Origin: Gammaproteobacteria bacterium
GTDB lineage: Bacteria; Pseudomonadota; Gammaproteobacteria; Pseudomonadales; Azotimanducaceae
Direction of reading: 5' to 3'
DNA length: 64,000 bases
Assembly (NCBI GenBank): GCA_026709225.1
Contig: JAPOTJ010000032.1
Location: 62,001 to 126,000, forward strand
Shown: piece by piece, positions 44,750 to 53,555 of the stretch
Layout of the letters: each line of letters begins with the position of its first letter
How positions within the stretch are numbered: the first letter of the stretch is position 1
The notes under the pieces: generated by a model
Seen by the model: only the letters and a program-made list of their open reading frames with translations
Databases searched by the model: none
Told to the model about the DNA's origin: nothing
Made by a program: the position numbers and the translations under genes

Positions 44750-47194
44750 ATGCTTCGCGTGACAATGAAAGCTACGGCTATTTTGAAGTCAACTTGCCTG
44801 CGCGCCGCCGTGCTGGCCGGGTACGCACAATTGGCAAACGGAGACGAAACCATCGCCTTGTGGCTCTTTGACGAGCCAGTCGGCTTGTATCCAAGCAGCG
44901 TTCTCAATGATAGTTCAGGCAGCGATATGCCGATGGTAATCGGCCTCGGCGCACGAATCGGCGAGGGACGCTTTGGAAACGGCTTGGTGCTCGAGTCTCG
45001 GGATACCTTGGAAGTACCGATCGGGCATGAGTTTCCCAAAAAGTTCGGCTTCGTCCAGCTCGAGCCGGAACAGGGTCGAAGTACGCCACCGATGAGCTGG
45101 TTCAATGCCGACTTCGCGGCGCTCATGACCTCAGGAGAGCAGCATCTGCGCAAGGAGGTCGGCTTCGTCAATCCGACCGCATCGCATTTGAATCTTGGCG
45201 ACTTCGACTGGTCGGTCGATTTCTGGCATTTGGCGGATGTCGCGGAATCGAGCAAAGAAGCGGTGGTGTTTGAGCTTGGGACAGGCCCGCGCGGTGAGAA
45301 CGATCACATCACGCAGCTCAAATTGAGTGCTGATCGAAGCCAGTTTGAGCTTATCAACCACGCAAGCGGAACGGCGCTCGCGATTCCGACCAGTATCGAG
45401 GCCGGCGGCTGGCAACATTTCGCATTCGTCTATGACGCCAGCGAAGATCAGCTTCGACACTTTGTCGACGGCTCGCTGCAGCCACTGCCAGCCGCTTCGG
45501 CCTTCGCATCGCTCGCATTTGGCGCAGAAGCCTACTTCACCTTCGGGCGCGACGGACACTGGGACAGGCCCTTGGGCGGCGTGCTCGACGAGGTGCGGTT
45601 TCGCTTGGGGCTTGCGTACGAAAGGGATTTCGAGCCTCCGCCCAGCTTTGCAAGCGCGCCGCCGGAGACGCGCGAGCGCCTGCGGGGCGCGCCGCTGCTC
45701 TTCGGGCATTCGCCGCTTGACCTCGGCTCTCGTAAGCATCTTTTCATAGACGCCTCAATCTTTGAGGAAACAGGCAATACGCGCTTCGTCGTCAATCCGC
45801 CGAGGCGAGCCGAGCGCGTCATGGGCGAGATCACAGGCGACTTTCGCAAGCACCTCACCGTCGTTGAAGGCGACGATGGCGTCATTCGTATCTACAATTC
45901 AGTCGAAGATGACTTTCTCGCCGTCTACACATCGACCGATGGGATACGCTTTGAGGCACCGGATCTTGGGCGCGGCCGAATCAACGGCCGCACCAATATC
46001 GTTCTGCCGGAAATGGTCGGCGGACTTGGCAACCCCTTCTTTCAACCCCACGCGCCAGCAGCGGAGCGCTGGAAGTATTTGAGCGACTATCACCGGCGCG
46101 GCGTCTATCTGTACACCTCGCCTGATGGCTACACGTGGACGCGCAGTCCGATCGCCATACTGCCGTTTCGATCAGGCACCCAGTCGGCCACCTTCTACGA
46201 TGATCAGCGCGGGCGCTACGTCGCCTACCATCGATCAGGCATCTTCCACACGCCAGCGGGCGACACGCACAGAAGTTCAGTGGTGACCGAGCACCGAGAT
46301 CTGCGCATCCCGCTCGGCTTTCAGCCGCTCTCGCAAGCACAGTATCGAGCGCTTACGAAGGACTATCCCTTGCGCGAACCCCTGCCGTGGTTCTTTGACA
46401 ACGGTCCTTTGACTCCGGGCGGATTTGGCATGGAGTTTCCGCACAGGTTTGGCCCTGCTCCGGAGGACCCCGTTGGCGTGGACTTCTACGTCACCAAAGC
46501 CACCAAGTACCCGTGGGCACCCGATACCTACCTTGCGTTCCCGATTGCCTACTTTCATTACGAGCGCGATGGTCCGGAAGCGCGTCAAGTGCTGGGCTTG
46601 CCGGAGCGTGGACTTGGATCAGGCCCGCTCGAAACCCAGATCGCCGTCAGTCGCAACGGTATCGACTGGCATAGGTACCCCGAACCCGCCTATGTCGGCA
46701 TCGGGCGGCACGAGGGACGGAACGTGGTCACTGCCTACATCGCACACGGGATGGTGCGGCGCGGCGATGAGATTTGGCAGTACTATTTTGGTGAAACGCA
46801 GTATCACTCGGCGTTCAAGCGGGCGCCAGAGGGACGCGGCGTATATCGACTTGTGCAGCGGCTCGACGGCTTCGTGTCAATGGACAGCCCCTACGGCGAT
46901 GAAACAACCGCTATCACCAAGCCGCTGGTCTTCTCAGGAGAACGGCTGGAGATCAACGTGGACACCGATGCTGTCGGCTACGTGCAGGTCGGGCTGCTTG
47001 ATGCGAGGGGTGCGCCGATCAAAGGATTTACGGTGGACGAATGCGTCTACATCAATGGCGATTTCATTGCGAAGGAGGTTGAATGGCTGAGCGGCGGTTC
47101 GCTCTCGGAGGTCGAAGGCGAAGTTGTGCAAGTCGTGCTGCGTATGAGCGGTGCGAAGCTCTACGCGATGCAGTTTGGCAAGGCGCGCTCGTGA
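44750..47194 (+). CDS. Exported LamG plus five-bladed-propeller protein, putative glycoside-active enzyme
   Basis: An 814-residue protein with a weak signal peptide (LKSTCLRAAVLAGYAQLANG). The N-terminal third is a concanavalin A/LamG-like domain (GDFDWSVDFWHLADV, GGWQHFAFVYD, GGVLDEVRFRLG; to about residue 295). The remainder looks like a GH43/GH32-type beta-propeller (FVVNPPRRAERVMGE, YTSPDGYTWTRSP, AVSRNGIDWHRYPEP), ending in a beta-sandwich (RLEINVDTDAVGYVQVGLLD). Proteins of this shape are usually left unnamed. It could bind or cleave the same sulfated glycan. A second ATG at 44765 is possible. It overlaps the next gene as GTGA. Confidence 0.8.
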   Translation: MLRVTMKATAILKSTCLRAAVLAGYAQLANGDETIALWLFDEPVGLYPSSVLNDSSGSDMPMVIGLGARIGEGRFGNGLVLESRDTLEVPIGHEFPKKFGFVQLEPEQGRSTPPMSWFNADFAALMTSGEQHLRKEVGFVNPTASHLNLGDFDWSVDFWHLADVAESSKEAVVFELGTGPRGENDHITQLKLSADRSQFELINHASGTALAIPTSIEAGGWQHFAFVYDASEDQLRHFVDGSLQPLPAASAFASLAFGAEAYFTFGRDGHWDRPLGGVLDEVRFRLGLAYERDFEPPPSFASAPPETRERLRGAPLLFGHSPLDLGSRKHLFIDASIFEETGNTRFVVNPPRRAERVMGEITGDFRKHLTVVEGDDGVIRIYNSVEDDFLAVYTSTDGIRFEAPDLGRGRINGRTNIVLPEMVGGLGNPFFQPHAPAAERWKYLSDYHRRGVYLYTSPDGYTWTRSPIAILPFRSGTQSATFYDDQRGRYVAYHRSGIFHTPAGDTHRSSVVTEHRDLRIPLGFQPLSQAQYRALTKDYPLREPLPWFFDNGPLTPGGFGMEFPHRFGPAPEDPVGVDFYVTKATKYPWAPDTYLAFPIAYFHYERDGPEARQVLGLPERGLGSGPLETQIAVSRNGIDWHRYPEPAYVGIGRHEGRNVVTAYIAHGMVRRGDEIWQYYFGETQYHSAFKRAPEGRGVYRLVQRLDGFVSMDSPYGDETTAITKPLVFSGERLEINVDTDAVGYVQVGLLDARGAPIKGFTVDECVYINGDFIAKEVEWLSGGSLSEVEGEVVQVVLRMSGAKLYAMQFGKARS

Positions 47195-49629
47195 AGACGA
47201 TGCTTCTTTCGTGTCTGGCTGCATGGCCTGCGCTCGCGCTCTCGGCCTTTGGGCCGGTCACTGAGAAGGTTAGCCTCGACGAATATCCGCAAGTGATCTA
47301 CGTTTCCGCCCATGCTGGCTCCGATGCGGGTGCTGGCAGCCGCAGTGCACCGCTCGCGTCTCTTGATCATGCAGTGTCAACGGCAACGTCTCGACGCACG
47401 GCCGTTCTCGTCGCCGAAGGCGTCTACGAGGTCAGCAATTTGGAGATGCGCCCAGGTGTTGATCTCTTTGGCGGGTTCGACGGTGACACTTGGACAAGAG
47501 ATGTGGACAGCCATCGCACCGTGATTGATGCGGCCGGGAAAGGGCGGGTGTTGATTGCGTCCGACAACACGCGCATCGACGGGTTCGAGGTGCGCGGTGG
47601 CTTGGTGCGTGGTCAAGGCGCTGGCATTTTGATCGACGGCGCATCGCCAGTGATCTCGAACAACGTATTCACCAACAACCAAACTGTGGCACCGGAGAAC
47701 TGGTCGCCTATGCACTGGCATGAAACGGCGCACGATGGCGGTGCGATGTACTGTCGCGCTGGCGGCGCGCCCGAGATTCGAAGCAACCTCATCTACGCCA
47801 ACACCACGGAGATTGGCCGCGGCGCCGGTATTGCCTTTGACGGACAATGCACAGGCGTGATTCACGGCAACGTCATCCTCAACAATCGCGCTGGTGTGAA
47901 GGATGCGATGCGCAGCAGTGACGGTGGCGGCGTCTCGATTTTTCGTGCATCCATGCCGGTGATCAGCAACAACCTCGTGCTTGGCAACGAGGCACTCAAC
48001 AGCAATGACGGCGGTGGTATCTTTGTCGCCCTCTGGTCGGCTGCCAAGATTCGCGACAACGCGATTCTCGGCAATCGCGCTGATGATGACGCGGGCGGCC
48101 TTTTTGTTGGCGGCCAAGAGCATCGCTATGATCGTCCGCTCGACCCAATTCCCGACAAAGACGCCTTCTTTGTTGACATCACCGGCAATCGCTTCTTCGG
48201 CAATACCAATGCGTCCAAGAACTCCGGTGCGCTTCGCATCACGATGGAGTCGCGCGGCCTTCTCAAGGGCAACATCGCTGCGCTCAATTCCGGCTTCTAT
48301 CTGCAGCGAAGCGAACTTGAGGTGGTGGGCAACACTATTGCGGAAGACCTCATCGTCATCGAAACCAAGCCCAGCCTCGCACCAATGGAGGTGTACGGTA
48401 ATGTCCTGCTGGGTGCGTTGCATTCCGATGGCACGGCGAATATCTCCAACAATCGACAACATGCGAGCTTTCTTGAAGACGGCATGGAAGTGCCTGTCCT
48501 TGGCGTCTCCTACGCCGCTAAGCGAGCGCGAACGACGCTCGCCGTGCCTGATCTCGGAGGTGCAGACCTCACTGGGCGCATCGTCGTGGAGCAGGGTCGT
48601 TGGGGGCTGGTGGAATCGGCATCGCCAAGGCGCCTGTCCCTGTGGGGCGATTTTCGCGGCGCGAACACACTTCGTATCTTGCCGACCTATCAGCAGACAT
48701 CCTCGTCCACCGGGTTCGGATCCGGCGCCGATGCCGCGCGCGCATCGAGCCAGTTCAAGCCGCGGCGCGTCAACAAGTCGATTGAACTTCTTGAGCGCGG
48801 TCAACCCATCTACTACGCGGCAGCCTACGGCGGCTATGACTTGGGCCTCCGCATGGCGAAGACATGGGCCGATTACATCGTTTTCAACATGGAGCATCAG
48901 CCACTCGATTTCAGCTTGCTGCGAGATTTCATGCGCGGTCTCGTGGATGCCGGCCCGACACCGAGCGGTCACCGAACCCCGGCCGTCATCGCCGTGCTGC
49001 CGCTGCTCGGCCTTGATGAGAACACGGTCGAGTCAGGCGGATGGATGATTCAACAGGCGCTCGCCCAAGGCGTGCATGGCGTGCATCTTGCTCGTGTGCG
49101 CAACGCCCAAGCCGCCAAGCGCTTGGTGCAAGCCGTGCGCTACCCCGTCCACAAGCGAGGCATCGATGTCGCTGGAGAGGGGCTGCGCGGATGGGGCAGC
49201 CACCTATTCGCCGCTTGGGTCTGGGGGCTCGGCGCGGAAGAATACTTGGCCCGAGCAGATGTATGGCCATTGAATCCCGAAGGCGAGCTCATGCTCGGCG
49301 TCAAGATTGAGGACACACACGCGCTCGCGAATTCGGCGGCGACTTTGGCGGTGCCAGGTCTTGCCTTCGCCGAGCACGGGCCTCGGGATATGGGACTCTC
49401 GTATGGTCATCTCGAAGGGCGGGCAGACCCGCCTGTGCCAGCGGAAGTCCAGGCTGCGGGCGACTTGGTGCTCGCGCTTGCGCGCGAGAACGGCCTCTAC
49501 TTCTTGGACAACGTGCTGCCGGAAAACATCGTCGAACAAATCGAGCGCGGTGTCATGATCGGCGCTGGGCGCAGGCAAGACTCAGCCGAAGTCGGACGCG
49601 CTTATACCGAGCGAAAAATGCCATGGTGA
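47191..49629 (+). CDS. Exported right-handed beta-helix protein fused to an HpcH/HpaI aldolase-like domain
   Basis: An 812-residue protein beginning at GTG in GTGA overlap, with signal peptide LLSCLAAWPALALS. Residues about 30-440 form a parallel beta-helix (YVSAHAGSDAGAGSRSAPLA start, then repeated SPVISNNVFTNN and GGGVSIFRASMPVISNNLVL units) as in pectate-lyase-like proteins. From about 525 to the end is an HpcH/HpaI aldolase/citrate-lyase-like barrel: YIVFNMEHQPLDF with the base-position His, GVKIEDTHALAN with the metal Glu, and HGPRDMGLSYGH with the metal Asp. The Arg that grips pyruvate in HpaI is not seen (PAVIAVLPL). I know of no standard family with this fusion. Confidence 0.85.
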   Translation: MKTMLLSCLAAWPALALSAFGPVTEKVSLDEYPQVIYVSAHAGSDAGAGSRSAPLASLDHAVSTATSRRTAVLVAEGVYEVSNLEMRPGVDLFGGFDGDTWTRDVDSHRTVIDAAGKGRVLIASDNTRIDGFEVRGGLVRGQGAGILIDGASPVISNNVFTNNQTVAPENWSPMHWHETAHDGGAMYCRAGGAPEIRSNLIYANTTEIGRGAGIAFDGQCTGVIHGNVILNNRAGVKDAMRSSDGGGVSIFRASMPVISNNLVLGNEALNSNDGGGIFVALWSAAKIRDNAILGNRADDDAGGLFVGGQEHRYDRPLDPIPDKDAFFVDITGNRFFGNTNASKNSGALRITMESRGLLKGNIAALNSGFYLQRSELEVVGNTIAEDLIVIETKPSLAPMEVYGNVLLGALHSDGTANISNNRQHASFLEDGMEVPVLGVSYAAKRARTTLAVPDLGGADLTGRIVVEQGRWGLVESASPRRLSLWGDFRGANTLRILPTYQQTSSSTGFGSGADAARASSQFKPRRVNKSIELLERGQPIYYAAAYGGYDLGLRMAKTWADYIVFNMEHQPLDFSLLRDFMRGLVDAGPTPSGHRTPAVIAVLPLLGLDENTVESGGWMIQQALAQGVHGVHLARVRNAQAAKRLVQAVRYPVHKRGIDVAGEGLRGWGSHLFAAWVWGLGAEEYLARADVWPLNPEGELMLGVKIEDTHALANSAATLAVPGLAFAEHGPRDMGLSYGHLEGRADPPVPAEVQAAGDLVLALARENGLYFLDNVLPENIVEQIERGVMIGAGRRQDSAEVGRAYTERKMPW

Positions 49630-50780
49630 GCATCACAGATATTCGCGAGCAGACGGTGTCGATTGCTTCGCCCATGCGAAATGCTGTCATCGACTTCTCA
49701 AAGATGACAATTTCGGCGGTGGTGGTGGAGACCGATCTCACCCGCGACGGCAAGGCAATCAAAGGCTATGGCTTTACCTCCAACGGGCGTTACGGGCAGT
49801 CGGGGATACTGCGAGAGCGGATGATTCCGAGGCTATTGGGCGCTCGCGACGTTGCGAGTGAGGACGGGTGCAATCTCGACCCGTTCAAGTGTTGGCAAGC
49901 GATGATGGCGAACGAGAAGCCCGGTGGACATGGCGAGCGATCAGTTGCGGTTGGCGCCATCGACATGGCGCTTTGGGATCTCGTCGCCAAAATAGACGAG
50001 AAGCCGCTCTATCAAGTACTGGCCGAGCGATATTCACAGGGACGAAGCAACCCGTTCGTCAAGGTCTACGCCGCAGGCGGCTACTACTATCCGGACAGCG
50101 CCCATCATTTGCTTGAGACCGAGATGCGCGCATACTTGGACATGGGCTTTCGTGAAGTCAAAATGAAGATCGGCGGCGCAAGTCTCGATGAAGATCGTGT
50201 GCGCATCGAGCGAGTCTTGAACGTCGTCGGCGATGGAAACAGGCTCGCGGTCGATGCCAACGCGCGCTTTGACGTGCATACGGCTGTTGCATACGCCGAG
50301 GCCATAGCCGAGTACGATCTGCGCTGGTACGAAGAACCGGTCGGCGTACTCGATTTCGAGGCGCTCAAAGAGGTCAGGCTGGCGTCACGAACGCCAATCG
50401 CCACCGGCGAAAACCTCTTCTCATGCGAGGATTCTCTCAACCTTGTTCGTTACGGCGGACTCGATGCCAGTGTCGACTATCTGCAGATGGACCCGGCTTT
50501 GAGCTACGGCTTAGTTGAGTATCTGCGGATTTTGCAGATGTTGGGCACAAACGGCTGGGCGGCGGGTCGTTGCGTACCGCACGGCGGTCATCAGTTTGGC
50601 TTGCATCTTGCGGCGGGTTTGGGCCTCTTCGGCAACGAAGCGTATCCGGGCGTGTTCGAGCCTTTTGGACGCTTTGCGTCTGAGATGCGGCTAGAGGACG
50701 GCTTGGTCAAGCTCGCCGATGCGCCGGGGATTGGGTACGAGGCGGTGCCGGAGATCTATGCGGTGCTGACGGGCGTGTGA
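49623..50780 (+). CDS. D-tartrate-dehydratase-like enolase-superfamily enzyme
   Basis: A 385-residue cytoplasmic member of the mandelate racemase subgroup. It resembles D(-)-tartrate dehydratase TarD strongly in my memory of that sequence: SSNGRYGQ-like TSNGRYGQSGILRER, NEKPGGHGERSVAVGAIDMA, VYAAGGYYYPD, VKMKIGGASLDEDR with the catalytic KxK Lys, AVDANARF, and RCVPHGGHQFGLHLAAGLGL with the catalytic His. There is no export signal, unlike the other dehydratase of the cluster. The ATG overlaps the previous gene by 7 bp. It would dehydrate tartrate or a related diacid after import. Substrate assignment beyond TarD-like is inference. Confidence 0.88.
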   Translation: MVSITDIREQTVSIASPMRNAVIDFSKMTISAVVVETDLTRDGKAIKGYGFTSNGRYGQSGILRERMIPRLLGARDVASEDGCNLDPFKCWQAMMANEKPGGHGERSVAVGAIDMALWDLVAKIDEKPLYQVLAERYSQGRSNPFVKVYAAGGYYYPDSAHHLLETEMRAYLDMGFREVKMKIGGASLDEDRVRIERVLNVVGDGNRLAVDANARFDVHTAVAYAEAIAEYDLRWYEEPVGVLDFEALKEVRLASRTPIATGENLFSCEDSLNLVRYGGLDASVDYLQMDPALSYGLVEYLRILQMLGTNGWAAGRCVPHGGHQFGLHLAAGLGLFGNEAYPGVFEPFGRFASEMRLEDGLVKLADAPGIGYEAVPEIYAVLTGV

Positions 50781-50842
50781 GGTAACGTTCGTGGAATAAT
50801 GACATAAAAAGCGCGAAAATTTGTATCTAAAAAAGGTTTTAT

Positions 50843-50900
50843 GACATTGAATGTCTAAATTATTTCGCATAATATGCGACATATATCTAAATAGACATTC
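50843..50900. promoter_or_regulatory. Nested inverted repeats upstream of the double-HTH regulator
   Basis: Three symmetries lie within 58 bp: GACAT-TGA-ATGTC (50843-50855), the perfect palindrome CGCATA-A-TATGCG (50866-50878), and the long-range 9-bp arms GAATGTCTA (50849-50857) and TAGACATTC (50892-50900). They lie directly before the regulator start, suggesting autoregulation by its two DNA-binding domains. Confidence 0.6.
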
Positions 50901-50901
50901 G

Positions 50902-52086
50902 GTGAGCAATGTGAAAATTTATCCGCAGCAGCTGCGAAGATTGCGTGAGGAAAAGGGCTGGTCTATCGCGCGGCTCAGCGAGGTCGCGCGCGTGTCGGAG
51001 CGTCAGATCGCACGTATCGAGAGCGCATCTGAACCTTGTCGCCTGCGCCAATGGACGCATGAGCGCCTGCGAGAGGCTCTTGGTGAAGCGATAGATACGG
51101 CACCGGACAATAATGAGACTGCAACATGTTCCTTTCATGGAGGTGCCCTTCGGCTACAGCGAGAGAAGAGAAGCTTCACAAGAAAGCGGCTCGCCGAGAA
51201 GTCCGGTGTTTCGGTAAGACAGATTGAGCGTTTGGAGGAACTTGGTGAGAGTGCGTCCCCAAGAGGCGTCACGGTGAATCGGCTGGCAAAGGCGCTGCAG
51301 GTCGAGCCAGCGCAGTTCTCGCAAGGCCCGAAAGGCGAGACGCCGGAGCTTTCGAGACTCTGGAAAGTGAGCGAGGTAGGGGCGAAAGTTCCTCACCAAG
51401 CGGTCATCGCGTACGATCTCGTCTTCTGGCGCTACGGCGTTTCGAAGCGAGCGCTCGTGGAGCTCGCGCCGCTCCTGTTCACGCTGCTCGCTGAGGGCAG
51501 CCTTCAGTGGCGCAAGCGGCTTCTTGAAGACATGTCCGACGCGTTAGAAAAATCTCAGAACCTGCAAGACGAGAATCCACACCTTTGGTTTGGATTCAAG
51601 GAGGATCGACACTATTGGGGGCTCGAAGCCGAGGAGGAATCCATTGAGCGTCTCGACATTCTCGGTAGGCATGCGGCTCAGGATGTGGGCGAACAGTACA
51701 ATGTTAAGTTGGAAGACGGCATTACGCCCTTTCTCAATTACTTGCGGATGCTTGTCAGGGAGATTGGCGATACTGGCATTGTTGACTTGAGCAACGTCTC
51801 AGATCCAAAGGGACTTCAGTGGTTCGCCTTGGGTAGCTTCCACGCCGGATGCAATGTTTGCGCCGAAGAGTTCGAGCGCCTCACCGGTGGCTCTGCGCCG
51901 GCCCAACTGGCATTGCAGGCGGGGGAAGTGGCGCTCTCCGAAATTCCCAAAGAGCTGCTGTCCGACGAATCCACGAGCGAGCGCGTCGCGTGGCTTGAAG
52001 GGCGACTGCATCCTGATACACGACAGGCTTGGCAGTGGCTACAGACGAATTTACCTGATGTATCTCACGAAGGAGAACTGAAATGA
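50902..52086 (+). CDS. Regulator with two tandem XRE/Cro-C1 helix-turn-helix domains and an unknown C-terminal domain
   Basis: About 394 residues. The first helix-turn-helix is LRRLREEKGWSIARLSEVAR with SERQIARIES (residues about 10-40); the second is LQREKRSFTRKRLAEKSG with SVRQIERLEE (about 85-115). A C-terminal region of about 260 residues (AVIAYDLVFWRYGVSKRALV, then ITPFLNYLRMLVREIG and EEFERLTGGS) has no fold I recognise but recurs in a broken paralogue at 61877-62685. The start is GTG at 50902, or GTG at 50911; the frame runs further upstream, but that part overlaps operator-like repeats. It heads a compact gene set through 55661 and overlaps the next gene by four bases. Confidence 0.8.
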   Translation: MSNVKIYPQQLRRLREEKGWSIARLSEVARVSERQIARIESASEPCRLRQWTHERLREALGEAIDTAPDNNETATCSFHGGALRLQREKRSFTRKRLAEKSGVSVRQIERLEELGESASPRGVTVNRLAKALQVEPAQFSQGPKGETPELSRLWKVSEVGAKVPHQAVIAYDLVFWRYGVSKRALVELAPLLFTLLAEGSLQWRKRLLEDMSDALEKSQNLQDENPHLWFGFKEDRHYWGLEAEEESIERLDILGRHAAQDVGEQYNVKLEDGITPFLNYLRMLVREIGDTGIVDLSNVSDPKGLQWFALGSFHAGCNVCAEEFERLTGGSAPAQLALQAGEVALSEIPKELLSDESTSERVAWLEGRLHPDTRQAWQWLQTNLPDVSHEGELK

Positions 52087-52310
52087 ACAACAGAATCCAC
52101 ATCACCGATCATGCAGTCGTGCGCTACCTTGAGCGCATTGAAGGTGTTGACGTTCACGCCATTCGTCGAAAACTTGAACTGCCGTTTCGTCGCAGCCGGC
52201 TCCTAGAATCCGCTGCCGAACAGTTGCAAGGCGCGGAGTACAAAGTGAAGTCTGATCGCATGGTTCTGGTAGTCAATGGGAACAAAGTGGTCACCTGTTA
52301 TCCCAAGTAG
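52083..52310 (+). CDS. Small protein of unknown function (75 residues)
   Basis: The ATG lies in ATGA overlap with the regulator stop, with GGAG just upstream (CGAAGGAGAACTGAA), so it is translated with the regulator. The sequence begins MNNRIHITDHAVVRYLERIE, then GVDVHAIRRKLELPFRRSRL, and ends MVLVVNGNKVVTCYPK. The HAVVRYLER helix and the C-terminal beta pair faintly recall small RelE/BrnT-like or DUF4258-like proteins, but I cannot claim membership. It could be a toxin-like or accessory component of the following genes. Confidence 0.7.
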   Translation: MNNRIHITDHAVVRYLERIEGVDVHAIRRKLELPFRRSRLLESAAEQLQGAEYKVKSDRMVLVVNGNKVVTCYPK

Positions 52311-52321
52311 AAAATCAACTT

Positions 52322-52335
52322 TCCGAACATTCGGA
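52322..52335. promoter_or_regulatory. Palindrome TCCGAA-CA-TTCGGA
   Basis: A perfect 6-bp dyad with a 2-bp spacer, 11 bp after the small gene's stop and 126 bp before the DUF262 start. It could be an operator or a weak hairpin. No T-run follows, so it is not an obvious intrinsic terminator. Confidence 0.35.
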
Positions 52336-52460
52336 CAGGATTTACAATGGCGCATTGCGCGGTAGCAGTTGTGTCTGTTAAATGAAAGCTGAGTCGATGA
52401 CAAAGTTCGGGGCCGCGCGAGTCAGCGAATGACCATGTTTCGAGAGCTAGGATCCACGTA

Positions 52461-53555
52461 ATGAAGGAAGCGAATACCGGCCAAAGCGAAGACATTGAAG
52501 ACATCGAAGGCTTGGAAGCTGGGAATGGCTCATGGGGCAACTATCCCATTGATGAGGTTCTTATTCGCCATGAGAACAGAACCATACACGATGTCATGCG
52601 CCGGATTGACCAAGGCGGTTACGTTATGGACCCTGATTTCCAGCGTGATTTTATTTGGGATGAAAAAAAACAGAGCAAGCTCATTGAATCCGTCGTGATG
52701 CGTGTGCCCCTACCGGTGTTCTATCTTGCCGAAGATGATGACGGGCGCATGGTTGTCGTCGACGGGCTACAGCGCCTTTCTACATTTCAGCGATTTGTCC
52801 AAGACGTGTTGAAGCTAAACCTTCGGGACCGTCCCGAACTGAACGGCCATCGATTCTCGGAATTGTCTAACAAGATCAAGAATCGAATTGAAGACTGTAA
52901 CCTGATTTTCTATATCATCGATTCCAAGGTGCCCGAGCAAGCCAGACTCGATATATTTGAGCGCGTGAATGGAGGTATTCCGCTGACTCGTCAGCAGATG
53001 CGCAATTGCTTGTTCATGGGCGATGCGACACTGTTCCTGAAGGCGGAGTCGCAAACAAATGTGTTCCTCAAAGCCACAGGTCACAGCCTTAGCAAAAAAA
53101 CTATGCGTGATCGAGAATTCGTCAATCGCTTCTGCGCGTTTTCCTTATTGGAATTGGAATCCTATCGCGGTGATATGGATGATTTTCTCGCCCAGGGCTT
53201 ACGTCAAATGAACGCGATGAACTCGGATGAACTTACCGAACTGTCCACTGCGTTTCGGCGCGGATTGACGCACAATTTTAACTTGTTCGGTAAGCATGCG
53301 TTTCGAAAACATGCGCCTGGGCAGGAAAGCCGTAGACCGCTCAATGCGTCGCTTTGGGATGTGCTTTCGACAGGCATGTCCAGCCTTAGCGAATCGCATA
53401 TTCAATCTCACGCAGACGAAATACGTGGTGCTGTATACGGGCTTTTGGACGACGAAGAATTCAACACATGCATCACCTATGGCCCGAACGATGCGCGCAA
53501 GGTGAGGAAGCGTTTTGCGATGGCCAAGGATAAGCTGCAGGAGGCGGCGGGGTGA
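52461..53555 (+). CDS. DUF262 domain protein (GmrSD/ParB-like nuclease fold)
   Basis: A 364-residue protein with a DUF262 domain: DPDFQRDFIWDEKKQSKLIE, SVVMRVPLPVFYLAE, then VVVDGLQRLSTFQRF, the DGQQR-type motif with Leu for the first Gln, and FERVNGGIPLTRQQMRN. In GmrSD/BrxU-type systems this domain binds nucleotides and helps restrict modified DNA; the DUF1524 HNH nuclease half of GmrSD is absent here. The C-terminal half is helical. The ATG follows an AGGA. It overlaps the next gene as GTGA. DUF262 next to a DUF3696 ATPase is a recurrent pairing in defence neighbourhoods. Confidence 0.88.
   Translation: MKEANTGQSEDIEDIEGLEAGNGSWGNYPIDEVLIRHENRTIHDVMRRIDQGGYVMDPDFQRDFIWDEKKQSKLIESVVMRVPLPVFYLAEDDDGRMVVVDGLQRLSTFQRFVQDVLKLNLRDRPELNGHRFSELSNKIKNRIEDCNLIFYIIDSKVPEQARLDIFERVNGGIPLTRQQMRNCLFMGDATLFLKAESQTNVFLKATGHSLSKKTMRDREFVNRFCAFSLLELESYRGDMDDFLAQGLRQMNAMNSDELTELSTAFRRGLTHNFNLFGKHAFRKHAPGQESRRPLNASLWDVLSTGMSSLSESHIQSHADEIRGAVYGLLDDEEFNTCITYGPNDARKVRKRFAMAKDKLQEAAG

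Noticed and set aside
47377..48972. Long open frame (531 codons) on the minus strand inside the beta-helix/aldolase gene
   Set aside because: No recognisable domain and Arg/His-rich composition typical of an antisense shadow of a G+C-rich gene.
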